A stretch of DNA of 64,000 nucleotides from Chaetoderma sp. LZ-2023a. Lineage: Eukaryota; Mollusca; Caudofoveata; Chaetodermatida; Chaetodermatidae. Shown here one piece after another: positions 37,424 through 48,589 of this stretch (the first letter of the stretch is position 1; each line of letters starts with the position of its first letter). The stretch covers positions 29,074,289 through 29,138,288 of the forward strand of contig CM067363.1 in NCBI GenBank assembly GCA_034401795.1, in the 5' to 3' direction. A program made the translations under genes and the position numbers. The notes below the pieces were generated by a model. The model ran no database searches and was not told the origin of the DNA. It saw only the letters and a program-made list of their open reading frames with translations.

Positions 37424-37887
37424 TTTTAGAACGTAATCAAATTTCTACAGATTTATGTCAAATTTAGTCAGAAAGATTCAAAAAAGTTAACTACCAAATA
37501 TTAACTAGAGCGATATGTGTTGAAACAATTTAGAAACTGAAAAATAAGAACAATTAATACAAGATTATTATATATATATATAAAATTAAAGCTTACACTG
37601 TCAGTTGCTGGAGCGCTTTCGACGTAATGGTCTTCGTCATGCAGCGAAAAAAACTGGTCTAATGGCAACTGATAATTCTTACATATTTATAGGAGAATTA
37701 CTACAATGGTGACTACTGATTAACTATTAATTCAGTCTCTCCACAAAAGATCAAACTAAACCTGAAGACCTGCTTTAGATCAATGTGCGCCTTTGGCGCT
37801 ACTGAAGTCAAACAGCTAATACAAAAGGCGTGATTGCTTAATTATATCGAGCTTATCTAACTGTACCATGGGTTAGTACGCCGGTTC
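37424..37887 (-). other. PLE copy 1: 5' region upstream of ORF1
   Basis: About 460 bp between the ORF1 start and the (CTGC)n that begins the 3' end of copy 2. AT-rich near ORF1 with a short TATA repeat (37568-37581). Contains the hammerhead-like segment at 37602-37671. It has no counterpart at copy 2, whose 5' end is truncated inside ORF1. Confidence 0.6.
37602..37671 (-). ncRNA. Hammerhead-ribozyme-like motif in PLE 5' region
   Basis: The minus strand contains GCTG-CATGACGA-A-GAC-CATTAC-GTC-GAAA-GCGC-TC-CAGC. GCTG/CAGC can form stem I, GAC/GTC a short stem II, GAAA is the conserved core, GCGC is a palindromic mini stem III of the kind that works in dimers, and TC is a cleavage-type UH. The outer CAGTTGC and GCAACTG can extend pairing. 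The core CUGANGA is imperfect: an extra A follows the C, and another unpaired A precedes stem II. Hammerheads are known in PLE terminal regions; activity here is doubtful. Confidence 0.35.
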
Positions 37888-37891
37888 GTGT

Positions 37892-37934
<43 letters not shown>

Positions 37935-37938
37935 CTTG

Positions 37939-38017
<79 letters not shown>

Positions 38018-38260
38018 TTACATTGAAAGAAACGCATTGGCACAGGAATTTAATTAAAAATTTCTTTGCCTAAATTTGTCCTATCGGGACCAAGTTTAGA
38101 TTTACTTAGAGTGGTCCCCCCTTGAGATTAGTTGGGGTAAAGTGAATTAATCAGTAGGTCGCTTTAACGGGTAAAGGCTGGGATTGATCCTACATTATAG
38201 AGAAATCACACACAGGAATGCACACACATACACACACACACGCACGTACATACGCACACA

Positions 38261-38312
<52 letters not shown>

Positions 38313-38688
38313 CCCACGCACGCACCCACACACGCACGCACGCACGCACGCACGCACGCACACATCTGAACGAATGCACGAATGCATGCAATAATACATG
38401 CACACAGTAATACATGCACGATTGCACGCAATAATGCATGCATTAACGCATGCACGAACGGACGCACGAATGCATGCACGCACACACCCAGGCACTCATG
38501 TACTCACGAATTAATGCACCCACACCCACATACACACGCACACATACACCCACGCAAGTATAGATGCACACACGTACGGATGTACGAGCACACACCCATA
38601 CACACATACGAACAAACGCCCGGACGCACGAACGAACGAACGAACGCACGCACGAACGAACGAACGAACGAACGAACGAACGAAGGAA

Positions 38689-38720
<32 letters not shown>

Positions 38721-38726
38721 TACACG

Positions 38727-38797
<71 letters not shown>

Positions 38798-38879
38798 TTG
38801 CAGACACAAAATTAAAAGATGTCCTACGGATATGATTTCATGTTTCCCCACCTTTGATTTTGGTTGGGATTAGATTTAT
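37888..38879 (-). repeat. PLE copy 2: microsatellite-rich 3' region
   Basis: Same order of unique and repeat segments as copy 1: (CTGC)n(CTGT)n at 37888-38017, unique 38018-38220, (ACGC)n at 38260-38362, unique, CGAA/ACGC at 38630-38718, (AC)n at 38728-38796. Array lengths differ strongly from copy 1. Confidence 0.75.
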
Positions 38880-41162
38880 TTAAGAATAGGTAGGATGGGA
38901 TGAAACCTTGTCATTGTTATCAGGAACTATAAGGTCTAACTTTGATCTTACTAGCAAATCTTTCAGGTTTGGATTTCTATTGTAAGCTATTACTGGTCGT
39001 GCTTTGATCGGTTCCTTTAATTTAGATTGCAACTGTGAATATTCGTCTTTCATGGTTTTCGCTAATTCAACATTACGTCTATTGTATATGAGTTGAAATG
39101 GGATAATTTTGTTCTTTTGTGATATTCCCGAATCTACATTTATTCCAAATGGTGCTTTTGTTTGGAGTGTTCTAATCCAATGGCCCTCTCGGATTTTGCG
39201 AAACGAACTCGTTTCTTCCTCACTATCGAAGGTCGGAATCTGTTCTATTGGCATGATTTCAAAATGATGTTCAACTGAATGTGAATGATCAGGAAGTTGG
39301 AAATGTTGAGCAATTGGCGTATCTGCTGAGGTGTTAATATCAGAAACGTGGCGTCTAGCACGCACTCTAAATGCATTTTTTGTTTCACCAACATACTGTT
39401 TCTGGCAAAGGGCACAATTGATCAAATAGACTACATTCTCAGAATCACAATGCATATTAGTTCGGATATGATATTCATTTTTAGTTTGATAGCTCAGGAA
39501 TGTTTGTTGGTTTACAATATAGTTGTTTACTTTGCATCTATTTTTGTCGCATTTAGAAACTGATCCATCGCACATGATTGGTTTATTGTGTTTAATTTGG
39601 ACAGGTTCAAACTCGGGTCCGCTATGAGGTTTTAGATTTTCAAGCTCATTGATGGTGTCTGCTTTAAATTTTCGAAGAAAACGGGCTGAATAGCCTCGTG
39701 CTTTCAAAGCATCAAACAGAGTAGAGCATGCACTATTCAGATTTTGCCTGTTGCTAGAGTTTCGAAAAAATCTTATGATTTGCGATTTGATCAAACCTTT
39801 AAATGTGTGTGGAGGATGAAATGATTTTTTGTGAAGCAGCTGATGTGAGTCTGTTGGCTTAAAGAATACTTTATATTCTAATTTTCCAGAGGAATCAAAT
39901 TGAGGACCCTTATAGATCGTGACATCTAAAAAGTCAACTGATGTTCCACTAATAGTAGCTTTTAGCTTGATGTTTGAATCTTGGTTATTTAAAATGCGAA
40001 AAAATTCCCAAAAGTCTTCTTCTGAATGTTGCCAAACTATGAAGATGTCATCTAGATATCTGAGGTAAAGAAGAGGCTTTTTGGTTGATTTGTTCAGTGC
40101 CTCCTCTTCCCACTCCGCAACATAAATCGTGGCAAAATTTGGGCTGAATCGTTTACCCATTGCGCATCCACAGATTTGAAGGTAATTTTCACCATTAAAT
40201 TGGAAATCGTTTCCTTTAAGACTTAGCTCTAATAATTTTAGAATTTCCGTGTCTGGTCGATCTGGATCAGGAAATTTGACAAAAGAATTCTTAATAGCAT
40301 TGACTCCAGCATCAATATCTATATTGGTATACATAGCATCTATGTCTAATGTGACTAAATATGCATCTTTCGGAACTGACAATTTGGATAACTTTGAAAG
40401 AAAGTGTTCAGTGTTCTTGAGAAAGCTCTTGTGTCTATTAGCAATGGGCTTTAAATAGTAATCAATATATTCTGAAATGCCATAAGACTCACTGCCACAG
40501 TCTGAAATGATGGGTCGTCCAGGTGGTGTCAATGGATCTAACCAGGTGCTGATAGGTTTATGGATTTTAGGCAAGATATAAAATGTCCGATTTTGTGGAT
40601 TATTCTCACCTAGCAGATACTTTAGCTGTTTCTTATCGATGTACTTATCTGTATGCAATGAATTAAGTATTTCAATGAAATTTTGTCGGTTTTGAGGCCA
40701 AATTAAATTATCAAGTTTTCTGTAATGCCTGGTGTTAGTTAACTGCCTTTCGGCCTCGCGGATGTAGTTTTCTCTAGACATAATCACAGTTGCTGAACCT
40801 TTATCGGCTGGTTTTATAATAATATTTTGATTTCTACGTAATTTGTTGATAGCCTGTCGTTCGAGAAATGAAAGGTTTTGTTTATTGTTTGTAACTGGCA
40901 ATGATCTGGCTATACCAGCAACCGTTTTTATGGTTGCTTTAATATTGTCATCAACTAGCCTATCTGGAGGGTCCCAACCGGATTTTCCAGTGAATGGTTT
41001 TGACTCTCCATTTAAATTTCGAAAATGATGGGCTATTTTTACTGAATGACCAAAATTAGCTACTTCAATAAGACCTGTGTCTAAAAGCAAATCTAATCCT
41101 GTTTTTTGGTATAAAAGTAAGACCACGATCGAGAATTGATTTTTCAGATGGTGAGAGATCAT
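38880..41162 (-). CDS. PLE copy 2 ORF2: Penelope-type RT with GIY-YIG endonuclease
   Basis: 760 residues from the first in-frame Met, but the true N-terminus is probably upstream in another frame (see 41235 and 41102). The N-terminal region has QNIIIKPADKGSATVIMSR (about 112-130), common in PLE RTs. RT motifs: ILPKIHKP, GRPIISDCGS, YLVTLDIDAMYTNI, CAMGKRFSPNFA and catalytic YLRYLDDIF (YLDD near residue 369). A Cys-containing linker, CDGSVSKCDKNRC, precedes the GIY-YIG domain (NVVYLINC..QKQYVGETK about 576; RVRARRH; REGHWIRTL; PFGINVD). Motif order and the GIY-YIG C-terminus identify a Penelope-like element, perhaps Neptune/Poseidon-like. Open throughout, so the enzyme core looks intact. Confidence 0.93.
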   Translation of the reverse strand: MISHHLKNQFSIVVLLLYQKTGLDLLLDTGLIEVANFGHSVKIAHHFRNLNGESKPFTGKSGWDPPDRLVDDNIKATIKTVAGIARSLPVTNNKQNLSFLERQAINKLRRNQNIIIKPADKGSATVIMSRENYIREAERQLTNTRHYRKLDNLIWPQNRQNFIEILNSLHTDKYIDKKQLKYLLGENNPQNRTFYILPKIHKPISTWLDPLTPPGRPIISDCGSESYGISEYIDYYLKPIANRHKSFLKNTEHFLSKLSKLSVPKDAYLVTLDIDAMYTNIDIDAGVNAIKNSFVKFPDPDRPDTEILKLLELSLKGNDFQFNGENYLQICGCAMGKRFSPNFATIYVAEWEEEALNKSTKKPLLYLRYLDDIFIVWQHSEEDFWEFFRILNNQDSNIKLKATISGTSVDFLDVTIYKGPQFDSSGKLEYKVFFKPTDSHQLLHKKSFHPPHTFKGLIKSQIIRFFRNSSNRQNLNSACSTLFDALKARGYSARFLRKFKADTINELENLKPHSGPEFEPVQIKHNKPIMCDGSVSKCDKNRCKVNNYIVNQQTFLSYQTKNEYHIRTNMHCDSENVVYLINCALCQKQYVGETKNAFRVRARRHVSDINTSADTPIAQHFQLPDHSHSVEHHFEIMPIEQIPTFDSEEETSSFRKIREGHWIRTLQTKAPFGINVDSGISQKNKIIPFQLIYNRRNVELAKTMKDEYSQLQSKLKEPIKARPVIAYNRNPNLKDLLVRSKLDLIVPDNNDKVSSHPTYS
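41102..41107 (-). other. Frame break in run of six A near ORF2 start
   Basis: Upstream of this run the -1 frame encodes a PLE-like stretch (DYDLSPSEKSILDRGLTFIPK-type, positions 41105-41170). Downstream the matching continuation (TGLDLLLDTGLIEVANF) is in the +1-related frame. Copy 1 has the same six-A run (35594-35599). Either a shared one-base insertion or, less likely, recoding. Confidence 0.7.
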
Positions 41163-41231
41163 AGTCAGCTGCTAAATTGACAAGGTTTGTTCCTAATCCT
41201 ATGTTAGGGGAGCTACTGCCTTGACCCACAT

Positions 41232-41877
41232 TTAGTTTAAACTAAGTACCGTCAACCAATGGTTATAAATACAATTAGCTGTTTCTTTCGTCCAATGGAT
41301 TCTATCCTTCTCATCATGAAAATTGTCATCAGAAATTTTGGGAATGACCTTATCAACGTGGCAGTTGGACCTTGCTGATTCGTTGATACGCTTGAGACAG
41401 TACCTTTGCCTGTCTGACAAGCTATCAGAGAAGTTAATCTCAGCAAAGTGCAACTCCGCATTAGGGAAGGTGTTTTTAAATTCACGAGCCATGAACCGTA
41501 AATGGCTTGAGGCTTTGGTTGGATGCTCATTTTTGGAGTTGATGCCAATATTCAAGATGATCTTCTCCGGGCTAGGGCCATCCTGGTGTCGCATAGCCAT
41601 TGTTCTGAAATGTGATAATGCGGCACCAGGATAGCACTCAACCTGGATGTCAGGATGGACATCTAAATCAATTCGGGCTAGATTAGAGGACCCTATCATC
41701 AGAATCTTTTTGGTGATTCTGGGGATCCTCCACAGGCCCTTGCTATGCGATTGATGACGGTACTTAGCAAACTTCCTGTCAGACAGGTTACTATTATTCT
41801 CCATAGGAGGGAGAGGAGGTGGAGACAGAAGAAGAGGAGCAGAAGAAGGTGCGTGAGGAGAAGAGAGATGAAGCGTA
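41232..41877 (-). pseudogene. PLE copy 2 ORF1, 5'-truncated (SGNH-like domain only)
   Basis: Matches the C-terminal part of copy 1 ORF1 from the Pro-rich tract onward, including MIGSSN, NIGINSKN and DRIHW with a few substitutions (SDDNFHDEKD versus SDANFHVEKD). Homology stops at GAAGCGTA (41870-41877), where tetranucleotide repeats begin. An internal Met (41804) opens a 190-residue frame that covers the hydrolase-like domain. Confidence 0.9.
41235..41241 (-). promoter_or_regulatory. Candidate -1 frameshift site UUUAAAC, PLE copy 2
   Basis: Same heptamer, phase and adjacent UAA as copy 1. The -1 frame is open from here to about 41070 and contains the PLE N-terminal motif up to the six-A run. 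Confidence 0.6.
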
Positions 41878-42480
<603 letters not shown>

Positions 42481-42689
42481 CAGTATACACAAGAATTCTG
42501 AAATAGTTTTTATTTCCACAATGTTGGAACCAAGTGATAAGGAACCACCACCTCCAAATTGATTTACTTTCAACATCTGCAATCGCCCACATGCACGGTT
42601 GTGGTGCAAGAGTGCCACGCTGGTACGTTACAGACACGTACACTCATTGTTGATTTAAAATTAATATGCTGGAATTACATGTTTGCAGG
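42481..42689. other. No gene seen
   Basis: Single-copy-looking sequence with no recognised motif. Confidence 0.3.
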
Positions 42690-43390
42690 TTTTAAGATTA
42701 CATAATTGAATGGATAGTTATCTTATTGTACCTAGGTCATCCAGCATCACTGGCTACACAGTGCAGACACATGTCACGGTACGGGCCATTAGACAATCGA
42801 CTGAGCAGGTAGAGCCATTGGTGTGTTTCTCCATCTCAAAGGCGGGCGATTAAGACAATATCGGCTGTTGTTCATTTGGAAATATTATTTTCCATCTCCT
42901 CTACAAATTAATATTATGACTACAATTTCCGCAAGCACAATGTACACATTCGTGATTTATCTGCTGTTTTGATAAAAAAAACCAATTTGACTTGATCAGA
43001 AGCTGAAGCAATAAAAGAAATCACCTCCATTTTACCTCCCGAATACTCCAGAAATCCCTGTTTCATTTTGATGTTGTGGGAATCAGGCGATTTTTATGCA
43101 CGAAATTCAGAGTCCGGCAATATGGCATTAAATAATAAATGTCACGCCATATCTAGTTTTCCGTCGAGCCAGCTAGGCTTAATTAATGACTTATTTATTT
43201 ATGCGACTGGCGTATTTTGTGGGATACTATGAAGATCAATATATGAATCTAAAGATGAATGCTAATGTAAACTTAATGAGATATGCTTTAATTTCTCATT
43301 AGGATAGCAAGTCGATCAAGTAGGAATATTTATAGAATAATTAGGAAACAGCCCGTAATTTATTGAGTGCCTGTCAGTTATTCTGTTAGG
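42690..43390. repeat. Dispersed repeat block, copy 2 (partner 3835-4535)
   Basis: Same order of conserved segments as the partner, ending ATTGAGTGCCTGTCAGTTATTC. Here it is not preceded by a CRE-hairpin MITE. Confidence 0.7.
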
Positions 43391-43939
43391 GCCTGGTAAT
43401 AATTAGCTATGATAGGTAGATATAGAAAACCTTACATAGCCATATTGCCCTACACCACTGTTCACTCTTGATTCAAAGCATTTTCCCAATGATGAGATCT
43501 GATTTATCAGTTTATTTTATCATTGGTAATATATAAGAAAATAATTGTATTACCTACACACCAGATGCTAATACACAGCAATTAAATGCTAAACTGATAA
43601 TCGAAAAATCCTGAACAATTTCTGACAACAATAGCTTCCAGTCAAAGTAATTTCAAAATATACGAGAGGTTTATACAGGCTTATCACCATAATAGTGCAC
43701 CAAAGGGCCCGGGAGGTCTCTGACCTAAAGCCCCCCCCCCCCCGCCACCCTAGGGTACATAAGGTCATATGACCGCACGCACCTACTCCCCCCCCCCCGA
43801 CCCAGCACCTACCCCATCCCTTCCCCACCTCCGTTAGACCCAGGTTAGGCCCTCCCACCCCACGCCCAAGCATGAGGAGCAACAGAAAAGCCATGGTCAA
43901 GAACAGCAACATGAGACAAAATCGAGAGACAACGATCAA
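43391..43939. other. No gene; MITE hairpin remnant and C-runs
   Basis: A hairpin remnant lies at 43620-43665 (TTCTGACAACAATAGCTTCCAGTC). C-runs are at 43731-43743 and 43788-43798. Confidence 0.4.
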
Positions 43940-43949
43940 CACACACACA

Positions 43950-43993
<44 letters not shown>

Positions 43994-44005
43994 CATACGC
44001 ACGAA

Positions 44006-44057
<52 letters not shown>

Positions 44058-44058
44058 C
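43940..44058. repeat. (ACGC)n microsatellite
   Basis: ACGC/CACG tetranucleotides ending just before a LINE fragment. Confidence 0.95.
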
Positions 44059-44175
44059 AGGATCCATGTTTGGCCATGTGCTAAGGATGCCAGAAGACAC
44101 ACCAGCGCAGAGAGCCTTGGAATTCGCCTTACTGGGGGCTAGCACATACAAAGCCAGACATGTTCTGATGGACCA
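44059..44175 (+). pseudogene. RTE-like LINE C-terminal fragment
   Basis: Encodes SMFGHVLRMPEDTPAQRALE and a following FALLGASTYKARH segment, the same C-terminal block as at 2380-2420 (minus) and 59795-59850 (plus), here with the frame intact. It joins abruptly to a different LINE at about 44176. Confidence 0.7.
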
Positions 44176-46040
44176 AGTCATACCTACACAATCGCAGAGC
44201 TAGGGTGCTGGTGGATGGACAATCTGGACAGAATGTATTGCTGAGACAAGGGGTACCACAAGGCGGAGTATTATCACCAACTCTGTTCATACTCTTCATT
44301 AATGACATTGTAGCAGAGCTGCCCAATGGGATCCAAGCAGCCCTCTATGCAGATCTCGTACTCTGGTGCACCGAGGAGTACACAACGACTGCCACGTACA
44401 GAATGCAGCTCGCCTTGGACAGAATTACAGCTTGGGCCAATCGCTGGTGTATTACCATCAACAAAGAAAAGTCATCAGCCACGCTATTCTCACTGTCCAC
44501 CAACCCCGAGGTTGGCAATCCAACACTGGGCGGTACTCCACTCGAGTACGAGGACCAGCAGACATACCTGGGAGTCACCTATGACAGAAGATTAACATGA
44601 AAGGAGCACATCCAGAACGCAGAGGCAAAGGTCAGAAGAAAGCTAAACATCATGAGGAAGCTGGCAGGAACAAAGTGGGGTGCCAATGAAAGGATCCTCA
44701 AGACCATCTACCTAGGTGCCGTACGACCACACCTTGAGTACGGATCCAGCTCATGGATGACAGCAGCTAAATCTCATCAACAGAACCGCGACAGAGTACA
44801 AAACCAGGCACTGCGCATCATCACTGGTGGAATGAGATCAACACCAATAGAAAAAAATGGAGCAGACAGCAGGCATTCCCCCACTTAGTAAAGGAAGGGA
44901 ATGCAAAGCACTGATCCAAGCTGCAAACTTCAAATCGTTCAACAACCACCCGATGAAGATCAGGCAAGCACAGCTGTCAGCAGGAAGACTTAAAAGATCA
45001 AGTTTTGTGAAAGAGACAAACGCACTTCAAAGGAAACACCAAGAAATGTTGCCAGCACAAATAGAAGACCCAAACCACACCCTTGATCATCCACCCTGGG
45101 AAAACAAACTAGAGAGCATAGCTATTCGCACCACAGTACCTTATCTCACAACCAAAGATGAACACAGTAATGTGAGCAAGAAGGCCCTGACCATGGCCAT
45201 GCTGGAAGAAATGTACCCTCAGTTTACATGGATAAGGATCTACACAGATGGATCAGCCAAAGATGCAATTAGGAGCGGAGGTGCCGGACTGCACATGCAG
45301 TATCCAAACGGACAACATGAGCCAGCTGCAATACCGACAGGCAAACACTGCACAAACTACAGAGCTGAAATCGAAGCACTGGTCCATGCAGCTAATACCA
45401 TCAGCAGAACAGCAGACCCTATTGCACAGACTGTCTTTTTATCTGATGCCCGCTCCGTCCTTGAGGCTATTACCAAAGGTAAGCTGCCACAACTTGAAGA
45501 AGCACTAAACCCATCAAATGCTTTCGGATAGCATTGCAGTGGATCCCCTCACACTGTGGAGTCCAAGGAAATGAGGAAGCAGACAAGATGGCAAAGGTGG
45601 GTGCAGAAGAGAATCAGACAGAAAACATGGTTACACATACAGAGATGAAGACTATCATCAAGTGACTCTATAGAACACCTCAATCAGACGATGCCTACCA
45701 TCATCTCTCGAGGCCAGAGCAAGTGACCATTTTTCGTCTCAGAACTGGACATAACAGACTAAACCAACACATGTACAGGCGGTTCTACCTTACGACATCG
45801 CCCGCTTGTCCTTGTGGAGAAGCAGAACAGACCACAGAGCACATACTTCAATGTTGCAGTACGTATCAGCTGCTGAGAGAAGAGATCTGGCCTTTGTCAA
45901 CCTCTTTTCTTGAAAAGCTGTATGGGCCTGTGGAAGAACTGCAGAAAACCACAGATTTCATCTTGAGAACGGCTCTCCAAGTGTGATACCAGCGATCGAA
46001 AAGAAGAAGAAGACAAAGCCCGACGAGGACGCCATTGATA
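44176..46040 (+). pseudogene. 5'-truncated non-LTR retrotransposon with RT and RNase H
   Basis: Begins mid-RT with YLHNRRARVLVDGQSGQNV, then QGVPQGGVLSPTLFILFIND and ALYADLVLWC, where YADD has lost one D. The thumb contains YLGVTYD (44566), then TGA at 44598. Continuing: VRRKLNIMRKLAGTKWG, YLGAVRPHLEYGSSSW and a frame change near 44850. An RNase H domain follows: RIYTDGSA (45235), NYRAEIEAL (45356), VFLSDARSVLEAI (45436). After another frame change at 45528 comes QWIPSHCGVQGNEEADKMAK. The C-terminus has FRLRTGHNRLN and CPCGEAEQTTEHILQCC (45809). RT followed by RNase H suggests an I/Nimb-like group. At least four lesions. Confidence 0.85.
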
Positions 46041-46745
46041 AATCTGATCACAATAAAATGGGGAACTAAGTTTTACTTCTGCAATTTATGACAATGTGAT
46101 ACGAGCATTAGGTCACCTGGCCAGAATACAGATACATTCGTTGTTCAGTAGGTTCTGTAGCGTATATCAACATTATGAAAAACTCAATGCCGCTTTAGTA
46201 ATGTGGGCAAACTATCTTCATCGGCCATCTTTGATCATCCTTCTGTTAGTTAACTCAGTGTATGCGTACATATCGTCTTCACGCATTGATAACGATAGCA
46301 TTGCTGTAGTCTGACATGCTGTTATGGTCCTGGGATTATATCATAGGGCATATCTGCTTAGTAGAGACACAATTCTGATGATATCCATTAATCACCCGGC
46401 TCCTCTTTATACTTGCATTCAACCGGGATAACTCGACTGAAGCGCCGATCAGGATCTTTGGCCACAAAATTAGTTTGCCGGAACTCATTGCTAAGAGTCA
46501 CTTAATCCCAAACAGATAGATGGCAGCACACTTGGCATAATTAACATAATCATATTTTACGAAGTACGGTAACAGACGTCTAGATATCATAATCCATCGT
46601 ACTAGCCATGGTAAACGTAGACTGGGATTTCCATCAGAATACTGTTATGTGTCTCCGCAAGACCTGTCCGGAATGACCTAGCCAATGACCGTCAGTTAGT
46701 GATGTAGAAGCGACAGAGATAGTCACGAAAGCTACACTTAAACAA
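46041..46745. other. Mostly unassigned; one short exon-like segment
   Basis: Single-copy-looking. A 72-codon plus frame (46096-46314) shows no recognisable motif. See 46388-46490 for the only coding hint. Confidence 0.3.
46388..46490 (-). CDS. Possible host exon, unknown; TIR-like flavour
   Basis: After an acceptor-like GACTCTTAG the minus strand reads C AAT GAG TTC CGG.. giving NEFRQTNFVAKDPDRRFSR, then VIPVECKYKEEPGD and TAA at 46390-46388. The RVIPV segment recalls the penultimate strand of TIR/SEFIR domains, but 33 residues are too few for a family call. A GT in CCGG|GTGATT could also be a donor. Speculative. Confidence 0.15.
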
Positions 46746-46749
46746 ATGG

Positions 46750-47050
46750 GCATTTCCACTGTATCCATCCATCATATGACGTCATAATCAACAACGTGCC
46801 AATAGAATGACATCACAATGAATAACGCCATCATGACGTAATGAATGACGTCGATAAATAGGTCACGGACGCATAGTTGACGACGGACTATGCGTTGTTG
46901 CACGAATTGTATGTCTTTACTATTTAATAAATATCCTGTTGAATATTTTAAAACTAAATTAGGTACAAAATATTCTACAACCTAACCGTAAAGTTTTCAC
47001 GAAATTGATAGTCAGGACATTCGGTGATCGACTAAGCCTAACACTGAAAT
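46750..47050. mobile_element. CRE-hairpin MITE, degraded
   Basis: CATTTCCACTGTATCCATCCATC start, ATGACGTCATAATCAACAACG, GACGGACTATGCGTTGTTGCACGAATTG, hairpin collapsed at 46935-46985. The right end is lost. Confidence 0.65.
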
Positions 47051-47321
47051 TTTGCTTTGAATTTGCTGTGATAGTCATATTGTTAAAATGAAGAACCTAT
47101 AGTCTGTAGTTCTTGAGATGACCGAGATATTATGAATGGTATCTCTGTTGCGCGAGCTTTCATTGCTGAAGGGTATGCCCTTAATTAGCTGTGTGAACCA
47201 TTCGACTGGAATGTGATTTGTGAAAGGGGCTGTGTGATTCCCTGGTTAGGTGCAGGTTTTACATCACTCATCGTCTCTGCGTTATGCAATGCTCCTGCAT
47301 TTGAAAGGTTGACGCAAGTCA

Positions 47322-48129
<808 letters not shown>

Positions 48130-48390
48130 GACAAATTGTTAAAATTGTACGTTTTTAGAGTCTTAAATTATGGGCCTAGATATAGCGAAACGAAATAAAT
48201 TTTAGCATATGATCATTTCATTATACATAGATTAATATACATTTTAAAGTTGTAAATTTGAATTAGGGACTCGTGCCTCTATTTCAATTTCACAACTTAA
48301 AAAGTTATATGCTAAGATTAATTTCGTTTCATTAAATCGAGACACACAAGATAAGCCTCTAAAAGTATGCAATTTTAGGCATTCTGGTGC
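48130..48390. mobile_element. Palindromic element, second member
   Basis: ATTGTTAAAATTGTACGTTTTTAGAG.. AAATAAATTTTAGCATATGATCATTTC, then inverted TTATATGCTAAGATTAATTTCG.. TAAAAGTATGCAATTTTAG. Interior AATTAGGGACTCGTGCCTCTA parallels the interior of 31800-32260 (GACACGAGTCCCTAATTCAA) in inverted orientation. Confidence 0.6.
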
Positions 48391-48414
48391 ACTAGAGTGT
48401 GTACTCGAGCGAGC

Positions 48415-48416
<2 letters not shown>

Positions 48417-48491
<75 letters not shown>

Positions 48492-48546
48492 AGGGAGGGA
48501 GGGAGGGAGCGAGAGGGAGGGAGGGAGGGAGAGGGAGGGAGGGAGG

Positions 48547-48582
<36 letters not shown>
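48417..48582. repeat. (GA)n/(GGGA)n microsatellite
   Basis: GA dinucleotides with a central GGGA block. Confidence 0.97.
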
Positions 48583-48583
<1 letters not shown>

Positions 48584-48589
48584 GGTGAC

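Noticed and set aside
41100-41108. A AAA AAC heptamer as a second -1 frameshift site in PLE ORF2
   Set aside because: The phase is right for -1, but the -1 product reaches a stop after two codons; the change needed is +1, so a shared indel is more likely.
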